Origin: Actinomyces massiliensis 4401292
Lineage (GTDB): Bacteria > Actinomycetota > Actinomycetes > Actinomycetales > Actinomycetaceae
Reading direction: 5' to 3'
Length of the DNA stretch: 64,000 bases
NCBI RefSeq assembly: GCF_000269805.1
Contig: NZ_JH711481.1
Coordinates: 980,569-1,044,568 of the forward strand
The notes under the pieces are model-generated. The model made no database searches, had not been told where the DNA came from, and worked only from the letters and a program-made list of their open reading frames with translations. Both the position numbers and the translations under genes were made by a program. This document shows positions 55,228-63,575 of the stretch, piece by piece. How positions within the stretch are numbered: position 1 is the stretch's first letter; every line of letters begins with the position of its first letter.

Positions 55228-56658
55228 CTAGTCCTTGCGGAGCTCCAGGGCTCGATCGATGGCGCCGACGACTTCGCACAGGTGGCGGTCGGGCAGGAAT
55301 TCGCGTCGCACGGACTCGTGCGCGGCCGTTCCCATCTCGCGCGCCCTCTGTGGGAAGCGCAGCAGGTCGGCGGCGGACTCGGCCCATGCGCGCGCATCGG
55401 TCGGATCGACCAGGGCGCCGTCGACGCCGTCTGCGATCTGGTCCTGGATGCCTCCGACCGCGGAGGCCACCACGGCCGCCTTCTTCCACATCGCCTCCGC
55501 CACGGGCAGGCCGAAGGCCTCCACGAGCGAGCGCTGGGTGACGACGTCGGCGACGCGCTGGACGGCGTTGACCACCGTCGCATTGATCTCCCGGTCGTGC
55601 GTGGGCACCGCCGCTATGTGGACCCGGCCCGCCACCGAGTCCGGCAGGAGGTCCCAGCGGTCGAGCACCTCGCCGAGGACCTCTGCCGAGTCGTCGTCGC
55701 GGCCCGGGTCGGGGTCCGGGCCGACGATCAGCAGATGCGCATCGTCGGGCAGGGCGTCGAGATTCGAGACGAAGGCGTCGATGAGCTCCTTGGCTCCCTT
55801 GAGCCGATCCCAGCGCCCCACCTGCACGATCGTGCGCACCCCCGTCGGGACCGGCAGTCCCGCGCCGGCCAGGGAGGGCATCTGCCGGATCGCGTCGGGG
55901 CGGCCGTCCTCGTGCACGAAGGGGATCGCATCGAAGGGCGGCTCGCCGGCGAAGATCCCCGCCAGGCGCGCCACGGACCAGGCCTCGTCCAGGTCCAGGA
56001 CCCGGTTCTTGGGGGAGTCGGGGTTGATCGAGGGCTTGACGACGGTGCAGCGCTCCGGCTCGATGAAGGGCGGGCGGTACTCCTCGCGGGAGACGACCAC
56101 CAGGTCGACGTCCTCCAGGTACCGATCGAGGAAGGCCCAGGCGCGCTCGGCCTCCTCGCCTCCCTGGCCTCCCCCCAGGTGGCAGCGCCAGATGACGGTG
56201 GCGCCGGCGCGTCGGAAGGCTTTCGCCAGGCCGGCGGTGGGCGGGTCGTGGAGGATGACGACATCGCCCTCGCGGACCTCATCGACGACGTTGTCGGCAT
56301 TCGACGACAGCACGTGCTCGTAGAGGTCCCGCTGCTTGTCGCCGAGTTTGCCGCCGTCGCCTCGGTCGCCGTGGATGCCCGCGTGCAGGCGCGCCGCCAC
56401 GCGCTCGAAGTCCGCGGGTGCGTCCAGGGTGAGCCAGCGCGCGTCCACGCCCAGGCCGAGTGCGTAGCCCACCAGGGGGCCGATCGTCTCCGCGGGCCCG
56501 GCGCCCGCCGTGGTCGACGGCGTCACCGTCCACACGGTGCGCCCTTCGAGCAGGAGGCGGGCGGCATCCACGCTACCCTTGAGGCGGTGGCCGGCCACCT
56601 CGTCCAGGTGGCTCTCGAGCTCCAGGATGGGCAGGGGGGCTACGTCGATACTTCTCAT
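55228..56658 (-). CDS. TreT-like retaining glycosyltransferase (GT4), putative trehalose synthase
   Basis: A 476-residue GT-B fold protein. Features matching trehalose glycosyltransferring synthases (TreT) are GLGVDARWLTL, VVILHDPPTAGL, ATVIWRCHLGG, CTVVKPSINPDSPKNRVL, TIVQVGRWDRLKGAKELIDA, and the donor-site block QRSLVEAFGLPVAEAMWKKA with AVGGIQDQI. TreT forms trehalose from NDP-glucose and glucose; the preferred substrate here is inferred. The ATG at 56658 is chosen because the family N-terminus begins there. Confidence 0.75.
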   Translation of the reverse strand: MRSIDVAPLPILELESHLDEVAGHRLKGSVDAARLLLEGRTVWTVTPSTTAGAGPAETIGPLVGYALGLGVDARWLTLDAPADFERVAARLHAGIHGDRGDGGKLGDKQRDLYEHVLSSNADNVVDEVREGDVVILHDPPTAGLAKAFRRAGATVIWRCHLGGGQGGEEAERAWAFLDRYLEDVDLVVVSREEYRPPFIEPERCTVVKPSINPDSPKNRVLDLDEAWSVARLAGIFAGEPPFDAIPFVHEDGRPDAIRQMPSLAGAGLPVPTGVRTIVQVGRWDRLKGAKELIDAFVSNLDALPDDAHLLIVGPDPDPGRDDDSAEVLGEVLDRWDLLPDSVAGRVHIAAVPTHDREINATVVNAVQRVADVVTQRSLVEAFGLPVAEAMWKKAAVVASAVGGIQDQIADGVDGALVDPTDARAWAESAADLLRFPQRAREMGTAAHESVRREFLPDRHLCEVVGAIDRALELRKD

Positions 56659-56849
56659 GAGCTGATCCTGCACCACATGCGTGTGATGCGAGGCACTTTC
56701 GAGTGTGGTGTGTCGCGTGATCTGAGGACTTCGCCCACATCTGCCCTCAGGGGAGGGCGACCGATGTTTGCGTTGAGTGCTTTGAGGAGTAATGATGCAG
56801 TGACATCCCAGGGCCGACTCCCGAGGCCCGCTATCACTGGAGGACCTGA

Positions 56850-57281
56850 ATGAGCACCCCATCCCCTTACGGCCAGCCCGGATACCCCGATCCCGGTCAG
56901 CAGCCCGGTTACCCCAACGCCGGCTACGGCCAGCCCGGATACGGCACCGGCGTCGCCCCCAAGTCCAAGGTAACCGCAGCGCTGCTGGCCTTCTTCCTCG
57001 GCGGAATTGGCGCCCACAACTTCTACCTCGGCCAGAAGGGCCGCGCGGTCGGGCACATTGTGCTTGCGGCCGCGGTCATTATCTTGTCGATCGTTTTCGT
57101 TGCCACGACGATGAATACGGCGATGGACGCTGCAGCTTCTGGTCGCCAGATTTCTGACTCCCAGGCCGGTGGCTTCGCCGGCGGGATGCTCCTCGTGTGG
57201 CTGATTGCCATCGTGAACAGCATCTGGGCCCTCGTCGAGTTCATCATGATCCTCGTCAACAAGGACGGCTCGCTCCAGTAA
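56850..57281 (+). CDS. TM2 domain protein
   Basis: A 143-residue protein. A Gly/Tyr/Pro/Gln-rich N-terminus (YGQPGYPDPGQQPGY) is followed by the TM2 domain with FFLGGIGAHNFYLGQKGRAV, a helix pair, and a third helix (GMLLVWLIAIVNSIWALVEF). It is a paralog of the protein at 9394, with fewer tail repeats. Function not known. A hairpin lies downstream. Confidence 0.85.
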   Translation: MSTPSPYGQPGYPDPGQQPGYPNAGYGQPGYGTGVAPKSKVTAALLAFFLGGIGAHNFYLGQKGRAVGHIVLAAAVIILSIVFVATTMNTAMDAAASGRQISDSQAGGFAGGMLLVWLIAIVNSIWALVEFIMILVNKDGSLQ

Positions 57282-57380
57282 GCTCATTAATCCCAGCAAG
57301 CAAGATGTTGTTGTCGGCCCCTGGCCTGGCTCTCTGGGATTGCCGAGCCCCACGGGCCTGGCCGGTGATAATTCGATGGT

Positions 57381-57426
57381 AATGGCGCGTGCCCGCAGCG
57401 GAATGCCTGCGCGGGTGCGCGCCATT
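57381..57426 (+). terminator. Hairpin after the TM2 gene
   Basis: AATGGCGCG at 57381-57389 pairs with CGCGCCATT at 57418-57426, extended by GCCCGC/GCGGGT-type pairing inside with two imperfect positions. The rest of the gap up to the purL start (57604) is GC-rich with short GGTGCCCGG and CGCCGTCTG direct repeats and no gene. Confidence 0.5.
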
Positions 57427-57603
57427 GCTGTGTTTCGGGGTGCCCGGGGTGCCCGGGGCGCCCGCGCCGTCTGTGGCCTCTATGCCGTCTGCGCCGTCTG
57501 CGCCATGCTCGCCGGATGAGTCGTGCCTGGCCGACGGTGCCCCGCGTCCTCGGCCCGGGTATCCTCGCGCATGGTCCCACTCCGCACCCACTCAGGAGCA
57601 TCC

Positions 57604-60042
57604 ATGGCCGTCGAGCCCACCGCGCCCACGACATCCGCGAGCTCTGCCGACAGTGCTGGCAGCACAGGTAGCGCCGGCCGGCCCCGGCCCGTCGAGCATC
57701 CAGATACCGTCGCCGACGCCGCCGCCACCCCCGAGCGTGAGATGCCCTATGCCGAGCTCGGGCTCAAGGACGACGAGTACGCCTCCATCAAGAGCTTGCT
57801 GGGTCGTCGTCCCACCAGCGCCGAACTCGCCATGTACTCCGTCATGTGGTCCGAGCACTGCTCCTACAAGTCCTCCAAGATCCACCTGCGCCAGTTCGGG
57901 GAGAAGACGACCCCCGAGATGCGTGAGCACCTGCTGGTGGGCATGGGTGAGAACGCCGGCGTCGTCGACATCGGGGACGGCTGGGCGGTCACCTACAAGG
58001 TCGAGTCCCACAACCACCCCAGTTATGTCGAGCCCTACCAGGGCGCTGCCACCGGTGTGGGCGGGATCGTGCGCGACATCATCTCCATGGGCGCGCGGCC
58101 CGTGGCCGTCATGGACCAGCTGCGCTTCGGCGCGCCCGAGCACCCGGACACCGCTCGCGTGGTCCACGGCGTCGTGGCCGGAGTGGGCGGCTACGGCAAC
58201 TGCCTGGGCCTGCCCAACATCGGCGGCGAGACCGAGTTCGACCCGTCCTACCAGGAGAATCCGCTGGTCAATGCCCTGTGCGTGGGCGTGCTGCGCCACG
58301 ACGACATCCACCTGGCCAACGCGAGCGGGACGGGCAACAAGGTGGTGCTCTTCGGCGCGCGCACCGGCGGGGACGGCATCGGCGGGGCCTCCATCCTGGC
58401 CTCGGAGTCCTTCGAGGACGGCATGCCCGCCAAGCGGCCGAGCGTCCAAGTGGGCGACCCCTTCATGGAGAAGGTCCTCATCGAGTGCTGCCTGGACCTG
58501 TTCGCGGGCGATCTCGTGCTCGGCATCCAGGACCTGGGGGCGGCCGGCATCTCCTGCGCCACCAGCGAGCTCGCCTCCAACGGCGACGGCGGCATGCACG
58601 TGGACCTCGAGAACGTCCTCCTGCGCGACCCCTCGCTGACGGCCGGCGAGATCCTCATGAGCGAGTCCCAGGAGCGCATGATGGCCGTCGTCGCCCCCGA
58701 CAAGCTGGACGCCTTCATGGAGGTCATCGACACGTGGGACGTCGAGGCCGCCGTCATCGGGGAGGTCAACGGCTCGGGGCGCCTGACCATCGACCACTTC
58801 GGGGAGCGGATCGTCGACGTCGACCCGCGCACCGTGGCCCACGAGGGCCCCACCTACGAGCGCTCCTACGCCCGCCCCGCCTGGCAGGACGCCCTCAACG
58901 AGGACACCACGGCCTCACTGGAGCGGCCCGGCACCGCCGCCGGGCTCGATGAGCAGGTGCGCGCCGTCGTCGCCAATCCCAACCAGGCCTCGCCCGCATG
59001 GGTCACCGACCAGTACGACCGCTTCGTGCGCGGGGGGACTGCCCTGGCCCAGCCCGACGACGCCGGCGTCATCCGCGTGGATGAGGAGACCGGCCGCGGC
59101 GTGGCCATCGCCACCGACGCCAACGGGCGCTTCACCAAGCTCGACCCGGCCGCCGGTGCCGCCCAGGCGCTGGCCGAGTCCTACCGAAACGTGTGCACCG
59201 TGGGCGCCCGGCCCCTGGCCGTCACCGATTGCCTCAACTTCGGCTCGCCGGAGGACCCCGACGCCATGTGGCAGCTCGTCGAGGCCATCACCGGCCTGGC
59301 CGACGCCTGCAAGACCATGGGTGTGCCCGTCACCGGCGGCAACGTCTCCCTGTACAACTCACACGGGAAGGTCAAGGGCAGGATCGACTCCTCCATCAAC
59401 CCCACGCCCGTCGTCGGGGTCCTCGGCGTCATGGAGGACGTGCGCCGCGCCAACCCGTCGGGCTGGTTCGAGGAGGGGCTGGCGATCGTCGCCCTGGGGG
59501 AGACCCGCGATGAGCTCGACGGCTCGGCCTGGGCGCGCGTCGTCCACGACCACCTCGGCGGCCAGCCCCCGCGCGTGGACCTGGAGGCCGAGATGGCGCT
59601 CGGGCGCGTACTGGTGGCCCTGAGCGAAGCCGACGGACCGGATGCGCCCGATGGCGGGCGGCTCGTGCGCGCCGCCCACGACTGCTCCGCCGGGGGGCTC
59701 ATTCAGACCCTGGTGGACGCCGTCCTGCGGCACGGGGTGGGGGCCAGCATCGACCTGACTCAGCTTCAGGGGCGCGACGACGTGGACGATTTCACGGCCC
59801 TGTTCTCCGAGTCCGGGGCGCGCGCACTGGTGGCGGTGCCCGAGTGGGCCGTGGAGGCCGTCGTTGCCGCGGCCGAGGCCGAGGACGTCGCCTGGGCGCG
59901 TCTGGGCACCACCGGCGGCGACATGCTGGTCGTCTCCGGTGGGGACGTCCTGTCCGATGGCGGGGCCGGGCGGCCTCTGGTGTTGGACCTGGCCGAGCTG
60001 CGCGAGGGCGCTGAGGCGACGCTGCCCGAGCTATTCGGCTGA
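57604..60042 (+). CDS. purL: FGAM synthase large subunit PurL
   Basis: An 812-residue enzyme of purine synthesis step 4; with separate PurS and PurQ it is the small-PurL type, slightly longer than the usual 740-770 residues owing to a variable N-terminus. Features are [87 protein letters not shown] precedes the ATG at 57604; an in-frame ATG at 57571 follows a TATCCT hexamer and is an alternative. Confidence 0.97.
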   Translation: MAVEPTAPTTSASSADSAGSTGSAGRPRPVEHPDTVADAAATPEREMPYAELGLKDDEYASIKSLLGRRPTSAELAMYSVMWSEHCSYKSSKIHLRQFGEKTTPEMREHLLVGMGENAGVVDIGDGWAVTYKVESHNHPSYVEPYQGAATGVGGIVRDIISMGARPVAVMDQLRFGAPEHPDTARVVHGVVAGVGGYGNCLGLPNIGGETEFDPSYQENPLVNALCVGVLRHDDIHLANASGTGNKVVLFGARTGGDGIGGASILASESFEDGMPAKRPSVQVGDPFMEKVLIECCLDLFAGDLVLGIQDLGAAGISCATSELASNGDGGMHVDLENVLLRDPSLTAGEILMSESQERMMAVVAPDKLDAFMEVIDTWDVEAAVIGEVNGSGRLTIDHFGERIVDVDPRTVAHEGPTYERSYARPAWQDALNEDTTASLERPGTAAGLDEQVRAVVANPNQASPAWVTDQYDRFVRGGTALAQPDDAGVIRVDEETGRGVAIATDANGRFTKLDPAAGAAQALAESYRNVCTVGARPLAVTDCLNFGSPEDPDAMWQLVEAITGLADACKTMGVPVTGGNVSLYNSHGKVKGRIDSSINPTPVVGVLGVMEDVRRANPSGWFEEGLAIVALGETRDELDGSAWARVVHDHLGGQPPRVDLEAEMALGRVLVALSEADGPDAPDGGRLVRAAHDCSAGGLIQTLVDAVLRHGVGASIDLTQLQGRDDVDDFTALFSESGARALVAVPEWAVEAVVAAAEAEDVAWARLGTTGGDMLVVSGGDVLSDGGAGRPLVLDLAELREGAEATLPELFG

Positions 60043-60052
60043 GCTGTTCGGC

Positions 60053-60062
60053 GGGGGGGGGG
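60053..60062 (+). repeat. Run of ten G just after purL
   Basis: An uninterrupted G10 tract starts 11 bp after the purL stop. Such a run is prone to slippage and to assembly error. Confidence 0.8.
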
Positions 60063-60078
60063 CATGGGGGCGTCATAC

Positions 60079-60288
60079 TCACAATCCCACCTCCCCCGCT
60101 CGGGCTCCGATGCTGCCCGGTACGGCGGCGAGGCGCATATTGCCGTTGATTGCTGACACGGTCGCGGTGGCTATGCGGGAGCGGTTGGAGCGATCAGAGG
60201 AGATGGCAAAGGCTGGGCGCAGGTAGCCGGGTTCTGAGCCGAGTGGATCGTCGAAGTCGATCCACCAGATCTCGCCGCGGGCTACTAC
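60079..60288 (-). pseudogene. Truncated MazF/PemK-type toxin
   Basis: Minus-strand translation reads VVARGEIWWIDFDDPLGSEP then GYLRPAFAISSDRSNRSRIA then TATVSAINGNMRLAAVPG, matching the first 60 residues of MazF endoribonucleases (RRGEIWWxDLxxPxGSEPGxRRPxLVVQSDxFNRSxIxT). The normal C-terminal half is absent: the frame stops at 60079 near the purL end. No start codon adjoins the conserved part; the frame upstream runs into a 9-bp repeat. No mazE-like gene is seen. Confidence 0.7.
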
Positions 60289-60289
60289 C

Positions 60290-60352
60290 CCCGCGCTCCC
60301 CGCGCTCCCTGCACTTCCCGCGCTCCCCGCGCTTCCCGCGCTTCCCGCGCTC
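60290..60352. repeat. 9-bp tandem repeat (7 units) before the mazF fragment
   Basis: Seven units of CCCGCGCTC/CCCGCGCTT (one diverged, CCTGCACTT) run from 60290 to 60352. On the minus strand they would encode Ser-Ala-Gly repeats fused to the mazF fragment. The gap 60043-60588 otherwise holds no intact gene. Confidence 0.85.
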
Positions 60353-60588
60353 CCGCTTGAATCAGTGCGCGCCCGGTGAGGGGTGCGTTCTCCTGGGGCG
60401 TGTCGTCCGCGAGGGCGTCGAGCACATGCTCCTGTGTTCGCTATCACTTCGCGATAGCGTGAAACTGGCGTCAATCGAAGGAGGTTCATCGAGGAGGTAT
60501 TGAGGAATATTCATTATTATTATTCAGGCCACGACCATCGGAATGATCAGATCCCATCACGTGCACTCGGCATCGGAAGGAATACCTG

Positions 60589-60759
60589 ATGAAAGCCCGA
60601 AAAAAAGGCCCGATCTCGATAGTCGCCGCTACTATTTTCTCACTGTCCGCAATTGTTGAGCCAGTTGGTGCTGCTCAGGCGAAGGATTCTGCTGACGCTA
60701 GCGTCGGAGGGCTCCCCGATAAGAGATATGATGGATTCATTGAGAGTGGGTGGAACTAA
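60589..60759 (+). CDS. Small secreted peptide
   Basis: A 56-residue frame preceded by GGAAGGA. It starts MKARKKGPISIVAATIFSLS with a basic n-region, hydrophobic core and likely signal-peptidase site after AAQA, leaving about 25 residues (KDSADASVGGLPDKRYDGFI then ESGWN). No family recognised. Its stop overlaps the next start (TAATG), which supports translation of both. It could be a peptide signal, a small effector or a leader. Confidence 0.55.
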   Translation: MKARKKGPISIVAATIFSLSAIVEPVGAAQAKDSADASVGGLPDKRYDGFIESGWN

Positions 60760-61145
60760 TGGGGGAACAACAGGATGTCGCACTGCGTGGAGCGATCGTT
60801 GCCGTTCTAGTGGTGCTCAATATGAGTGTCGTTTGCTTCTACGTGCTGTGGGAGGTGGCGGATACGATCGCTGTCAATCGCGTTGAGGAGCACGGTTTCG
60901 ATCCGCAGCAGCTGCTGCCTCACAATATTTTGTTCTGGCTCGCCGCGCAGGCTTCGCTGCTCAGCCTCCTGGCTCTTGATGTTCTTGCGATTGTCGCGTG
61001 GCGCCGACGGCGGCGTTGGCAGAAGCCGCAGACCGCCGTCAACGATTCGCCTGAGCCGGTGAGCCGGGTGGGCCAGCAGCGGGTCTCGGCGTCACCGCGG
61101 TCAGAGAGTGACCGGATCGGCAATCCTGAGCCGTCGATGCGCTGA
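60759..61145 (+). CDS. Small two-helix membrane protein coupled to the secreted peptide
   Basis: A 128-residue protein starting MGEQQDVALRGA at an ATG overlapping the upstream stop; a GTG at 60750 is an alternative. Two helices (IVAVLVVLNMSVVCFYVLWE; FWLAAQASLLSLLALDVLAI) flank an extracytoplasmic loop, followed by a basic RRRRRW motif and a Ser/Pro-rich cytoplasmic tail. No family recognised. Export, immunity or sensing of the 56-residue peptide is a guess from coupling only. A strong hairpin follows the stop. Confidence 0.55.
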   Translation: MGEQQDVALRGAIVAVLVVLNMSVVCFYVLWEVADTIAVNRVEEHGFDPQQLLPHNILFWLAAQASLLSLLALDVLAIVAWRRRRRWQKPQTAVNDSPEPVSRVGQQRVSASPRSESDRIGNPEPSMR

Positions 61146-61187
61146 GCCCTATCGGGGCCTACCGGGTGGCTCCCCACCAGTAGGGCC

Positions 61188-61228
61188 CCGCACGGACCGC
61201 CGGCGTCCGCCCCCGGCGGTCCGTGCGG
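61188..61228 (+). terminator. Perfect 16-bp hairpin after the small membrane protein
   Basis: CCGCACGGACCGCCGG at 61188-61203 pairs perfectly with 61213-61228 around a 9-base loop. A second, weaker hairpin (GGTGG/CCACC) lies just before it. No T run. The remaining gap to 61552 holds repeat array E. Confidence 0.55.
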
Positions 61229-61380
61229 TGCGCAGTCTTCGGAGTAGAGGTACGACCGGTATGCGGGGCTGCTCTTTCTGTCTGCTGGCGGTGGTGCGCT
61301 TGTGATTCTTCCTGCCGCCCGAGTCCCAGCTCTCACTCATACAGGGCTGGGGGCAATGTCACGGATTCGCTGCGGAACCG

Positions 61381-61484
61381 GACCGATCTCGGTGCGGATT
61401 ACGACCGATCTCGGGCCGGAGTTCGACCGATCTCGCGGCGGAATGCGACCGATTTCGGCGCGGAGTTCGACCGATCTCGGTGAA
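61381..61484 (+). repeat. 22-bp repeat array E (5 units)
   Basis: Units start at 61381, 61403, 61425, 61447 (core GACCGATTTCGG) and 61469, with a further diverged unit recognisable about 22 bp before the first. It lies upstream of the DUF3152 gene. Confidence 0.92.
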
Positions 61485-61552
61485 CGAGGAGGGCGGCTGG
61501 GACGGCTCATCGCAGCGGTCGCCTGCGGCGGACCTGTGCCTACTATGAAGTC

Positions 61553-62494
61553 ATGTGCCCGTCGTCCTCGCGGTCGCCGCGGCGGCCCGTCCGCTCGTCG
61601 TCGGCATCGACCGGCCGCTATCGCACGGATTCAGCGGATTCAGAAGCTCGCACCACCACCCGTATGTCTGGCGGAGGTGCGCGCCGGCGTCGTCGTCTCG
61701 TGCTGACCGAGCCGTGGAAGCTAATTCGCGCTCTCGTCATTCTCGTCGCCGTCGTCGCGCTCGTCGGCCTGGGCGCGCGCATGTGGGCCGGCCGTGGTGC
61801 GGGCGACCAGGCGGTCCCCGCGTCCACTCCGGGGCAGGAGCTGGCTGCGGACGCCGAGGCCCCGGCGTCCGCCGAGTCGGATGCCGAGGCCGGCACCGGG
61901 CCGTCGCAGACCCCCGCACCGCGGGTTGATGATCAAGGCTTCGCCCACAGCGACGTCGTCGGGGATGACACCTGGACGGTCGCCGACCCGGTGGCCCCGT
62001 CCCGGCCGGGTGCCGACACGGTTTACCACTACGTTCTCCGGGCTGAGAACGGCACCGATGTCGATGCGGCCGCCGCTGCCTCCGCGGTCGAGAGCGTTCT
62101 CAACGACGACCGCGGTTGGCGCACTGCCGAGGGGGTCTCCTTCGAGCAGGTCAGCGACCCCGATTCGGCGGACTTCGTCCTGTCCATCGCCACGCCGCCA
62201 ACGGCGGATGCGCTGTGCTCCCCGCTGGAGACGGCCAGCATGTGGAACTGCCGCAGCGAGGAGAACGTCGTCCTCAACTCCGACCGCTGGACTTACGGCA
62301 GCCCTACCTTCTCCAGCCTCGACGCCTATCACATCTATGTGATCAATCACGAGGTCGGGCATTTCCTCGGGCACGAGCACGAGTACTGCGCCGGCGCCGG
62401 CCTCAAGGCGCCCACCATGGCGCAGCAGAGTCGCACCCGCGATGGCGGCTGCACGGAGAACGGCTGGCCCACCGAGGATAACCAGGGCCCCTGA
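61553..62494 (+). CDS. DUF3152 zinc-metalloprotease-like protein
   Basis: A 313-residue protein with a basic N-terminus, one anchor helix (LIRALVILVAVVALVGLGAR), a Pro/Ala/Glu-rich linker and an extracytoplasmic DUF3152 domain (about 160-313): VYHYVLRAENGTDVDAAAAA, DDRGWRTAEGVSFEQV, VVLNSDRWTYGSPTF, then INHEVGHFLGHEHEYC with a zinc-type HExxHxxxxxH pattern, and MAQQSRTRDGGCTENGWP. Found throughout actinobacteria with unproven activity. TACTAT lies 6 nt before the ATG at 61553; an ATG at 61664 is an alternative. Confidence 0.8.
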   Translation: MCPSSSRSPRRPVRSSSASTGRYRTDSADSEARTTTRMSGGGARRRRRLVLTEPWKLIRALVILVAVVALVGLGARMWAGRGAGDQAVPASTPGQELAADAEAPASAESDAEAGTGPSQTPAPRVDDQGFAHSDVVGDDTWTVADPVAPSRPGADTVYHYVLRAENGTDVDAAAAASAVESVLNDDRGWRTAEGVSFEQVSDPDSADFVLSIATPPTADALCSPLETASMWNCRSEENVVLNSDRWTYGSPTFSSLDAYHIYVINHEVGHFLGHEHEYCAGAGLKAPTMAQQSRTRDGGCTENGWPTEDNQGP

Positions 62495-62546
62495 ACGGTT
62501 GCGACGGCCGCCCCCGACACGGCCGCCCCGGCTGCTGCGGCTGCTG

Positions 62547-62646
62547 CCGAGATCGGTCGAGTTCCGCGTCGAGATCGGCCCGCTTCCGGCTCGAGATCGG
62601 TCCAGTTTCGCGTCGAGATCGGTAGTATTTCGGCTCGAGATCGGTC
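62547..62646 (-). repeat. 22-bp repeat array F (5 units, reversed)
   Basis: Five cores (CGAGATCGGTC on the plus strand) end at 62558, 62580, 62602, 62624 and 62646. It is the only intact array in reverse orientation and faces array E across the DUF3152 gene. Confidence 0.92.
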
Positions 62647-62670
62647 GGAGCTGCCGCGGCCATTGGCTTG

Positions 62671-62700
62671 ATGCTCAGCATCATGAACGACATCATGATG
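62671..62700 (+). promoter_or_regulatory. Candidate operator of the vapB-vapC operon
   Basis: ATGCTCAGCAT is a palindrome, and CATCATGA occurs at 62679 and 62691, ending 25 bp before vapB. VapB-type antitoxins usually repress their own promoter through such paired sites. This is inference from layout. Confidence 0.35.
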
Positions 62701-62724
62701 TGCTGTTTGGTGTAGGGGGATGCT

Positions 62725-62922
62725 GTGCGCACGACGGTCACACTGGATGACGAGCTTGTTGACAAGGCTGCTGCTTTGACGGGGATCGAGGAGCGTTCCG
62801 CCTTGCTCCGTGAGGCGATGAAGGTGCTTGTTCGAGTCGAGAGCGCCCGTAGGCTCGCCGCTCTTGGAGGTGCGGATCCTCATGCCCAGGCGGCGCCGCG
62901 CCACCGGAATGCGCACGTGTGA
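62725..62922 (+). CDS. vapB: VapB-type antitoxin
   Basis: A 65-residue protein, GTG start behind AGGGGGA. The N-terminus RTTVTLDDELVDKAAALTGI with ALLREAMKVLV is the ribbon-helix-helix layout of the VapB family (type II toxin-antitoxin). The variable C-terminus (RRLAALGGADPHAQ) carries the usual toxin-binding ALGG motif. It appears intact and overlaps the vapC start by 4 bp. Confidence 0.8.
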   Translation: MRTTVTLDDELVDKAAALTGIEERSALLREAMKVLVRVESARRLAALGGADPHAQAAPRHRNAHV

Positions 62923-63240
62923 TCCTCGTCGACACCAACGTCTGGATCGATCACCTTCATGCGCGAGAACCGGTACTCGCCGCCATCCTTGAACAGGACG
63001 AAGCGGCGAGAGTTCCCGGGGGCGCTTGACGATATGAAGAGGTTTCGGCCTGTTGGCGACGGCGACGTGCGTTGGTTGGTCGAGAAGCGTCGGCTATGGG
63101 GGAAAGGTCTTTCTGCAGTGGATGCCCATCTGCTGGCGTCAGTCCTGAGCACGGCCGGTTCTCTGATGTGGACGCGGGAGAAGCGGCTTATGGCGGCGGC
63201 GCGTGAACTCGACGTGCTGTTCATCGAACGACCTGCGTGA
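62919..63240 (+). pseudogene. VapC PIN-domain toxin, broken by an internal deletion with frameshift
   Basis: The start (VILVDTNVWIDHLHAREPVL) has the first PIN-domain Asp, and the C-terminal part (DDMKRFRPVGD ... RLWGKGLSAVDAHLLASVL) has the later acidic residues, but they are in different frames. The junction lies near 62995, where LEQD jumps to KRREFPGALDD; the middle segment that normally carries the conserved Glu is missing. The RNase should be inactive while VapB remains. Confidence 0.75.
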
Positions 63241-63300
63241 CCGACGACAGCCGCAGCGCGGCGGGTGAGATCTGTCCGCCGTCGGCAATTGGGGGAGTGG

Positions 63301-63426
63301 GACCGATCTCGTGGCGGAAGCGGACCGATCTCGGCACGAAGTACGACCGATCTCGTGGCGGAAGCGGACCGATCTCGGCGCGGAGTGCGACCGATCTCGG
63401 CGCGGAGTGGGACCGATCTCGGTGAA
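63301..63426 (+). repeat. 22-bp repeat array G (6 units)
   Basis: The longest array: units start at 63301, 63323, 63345, 63367, 63389 and 63411, all with intact GACCGATCTCG cores; units 1 and 3 are identical over all 22 bases. It sits between the broken vapC and the phosphatidyltransferase gene. The remaining gap to 63575 holds nothing else I can name. Confidence 0.95.
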
Positions 63427-63575
63427 GGAGCGGCGAGGCTGTGAATATGCTTAGGGCGTGGGATCGAATCCCGCAGACCGGCTCCGGGTACGGCTCCCTC
63501 ATCACGGGGGAGGTGTCGGCATCGGAGAACTCGTCACCTACGGCAAATCCCCATCACATCTTGAGAAGGTTGATC

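Noticed and set aside
54485-55231. 248-codon frame in the gap after purQ
   Set aside because: Runs through the DnaA-box-like cluster and the palindromic hairpin, has no domain or ribosome site.
63443-63490. T-arm-like string GGGATCGAATCCC as a tRNA gene
   Set aside because: No matching acceptor, D or anticodon arms can be built around it.
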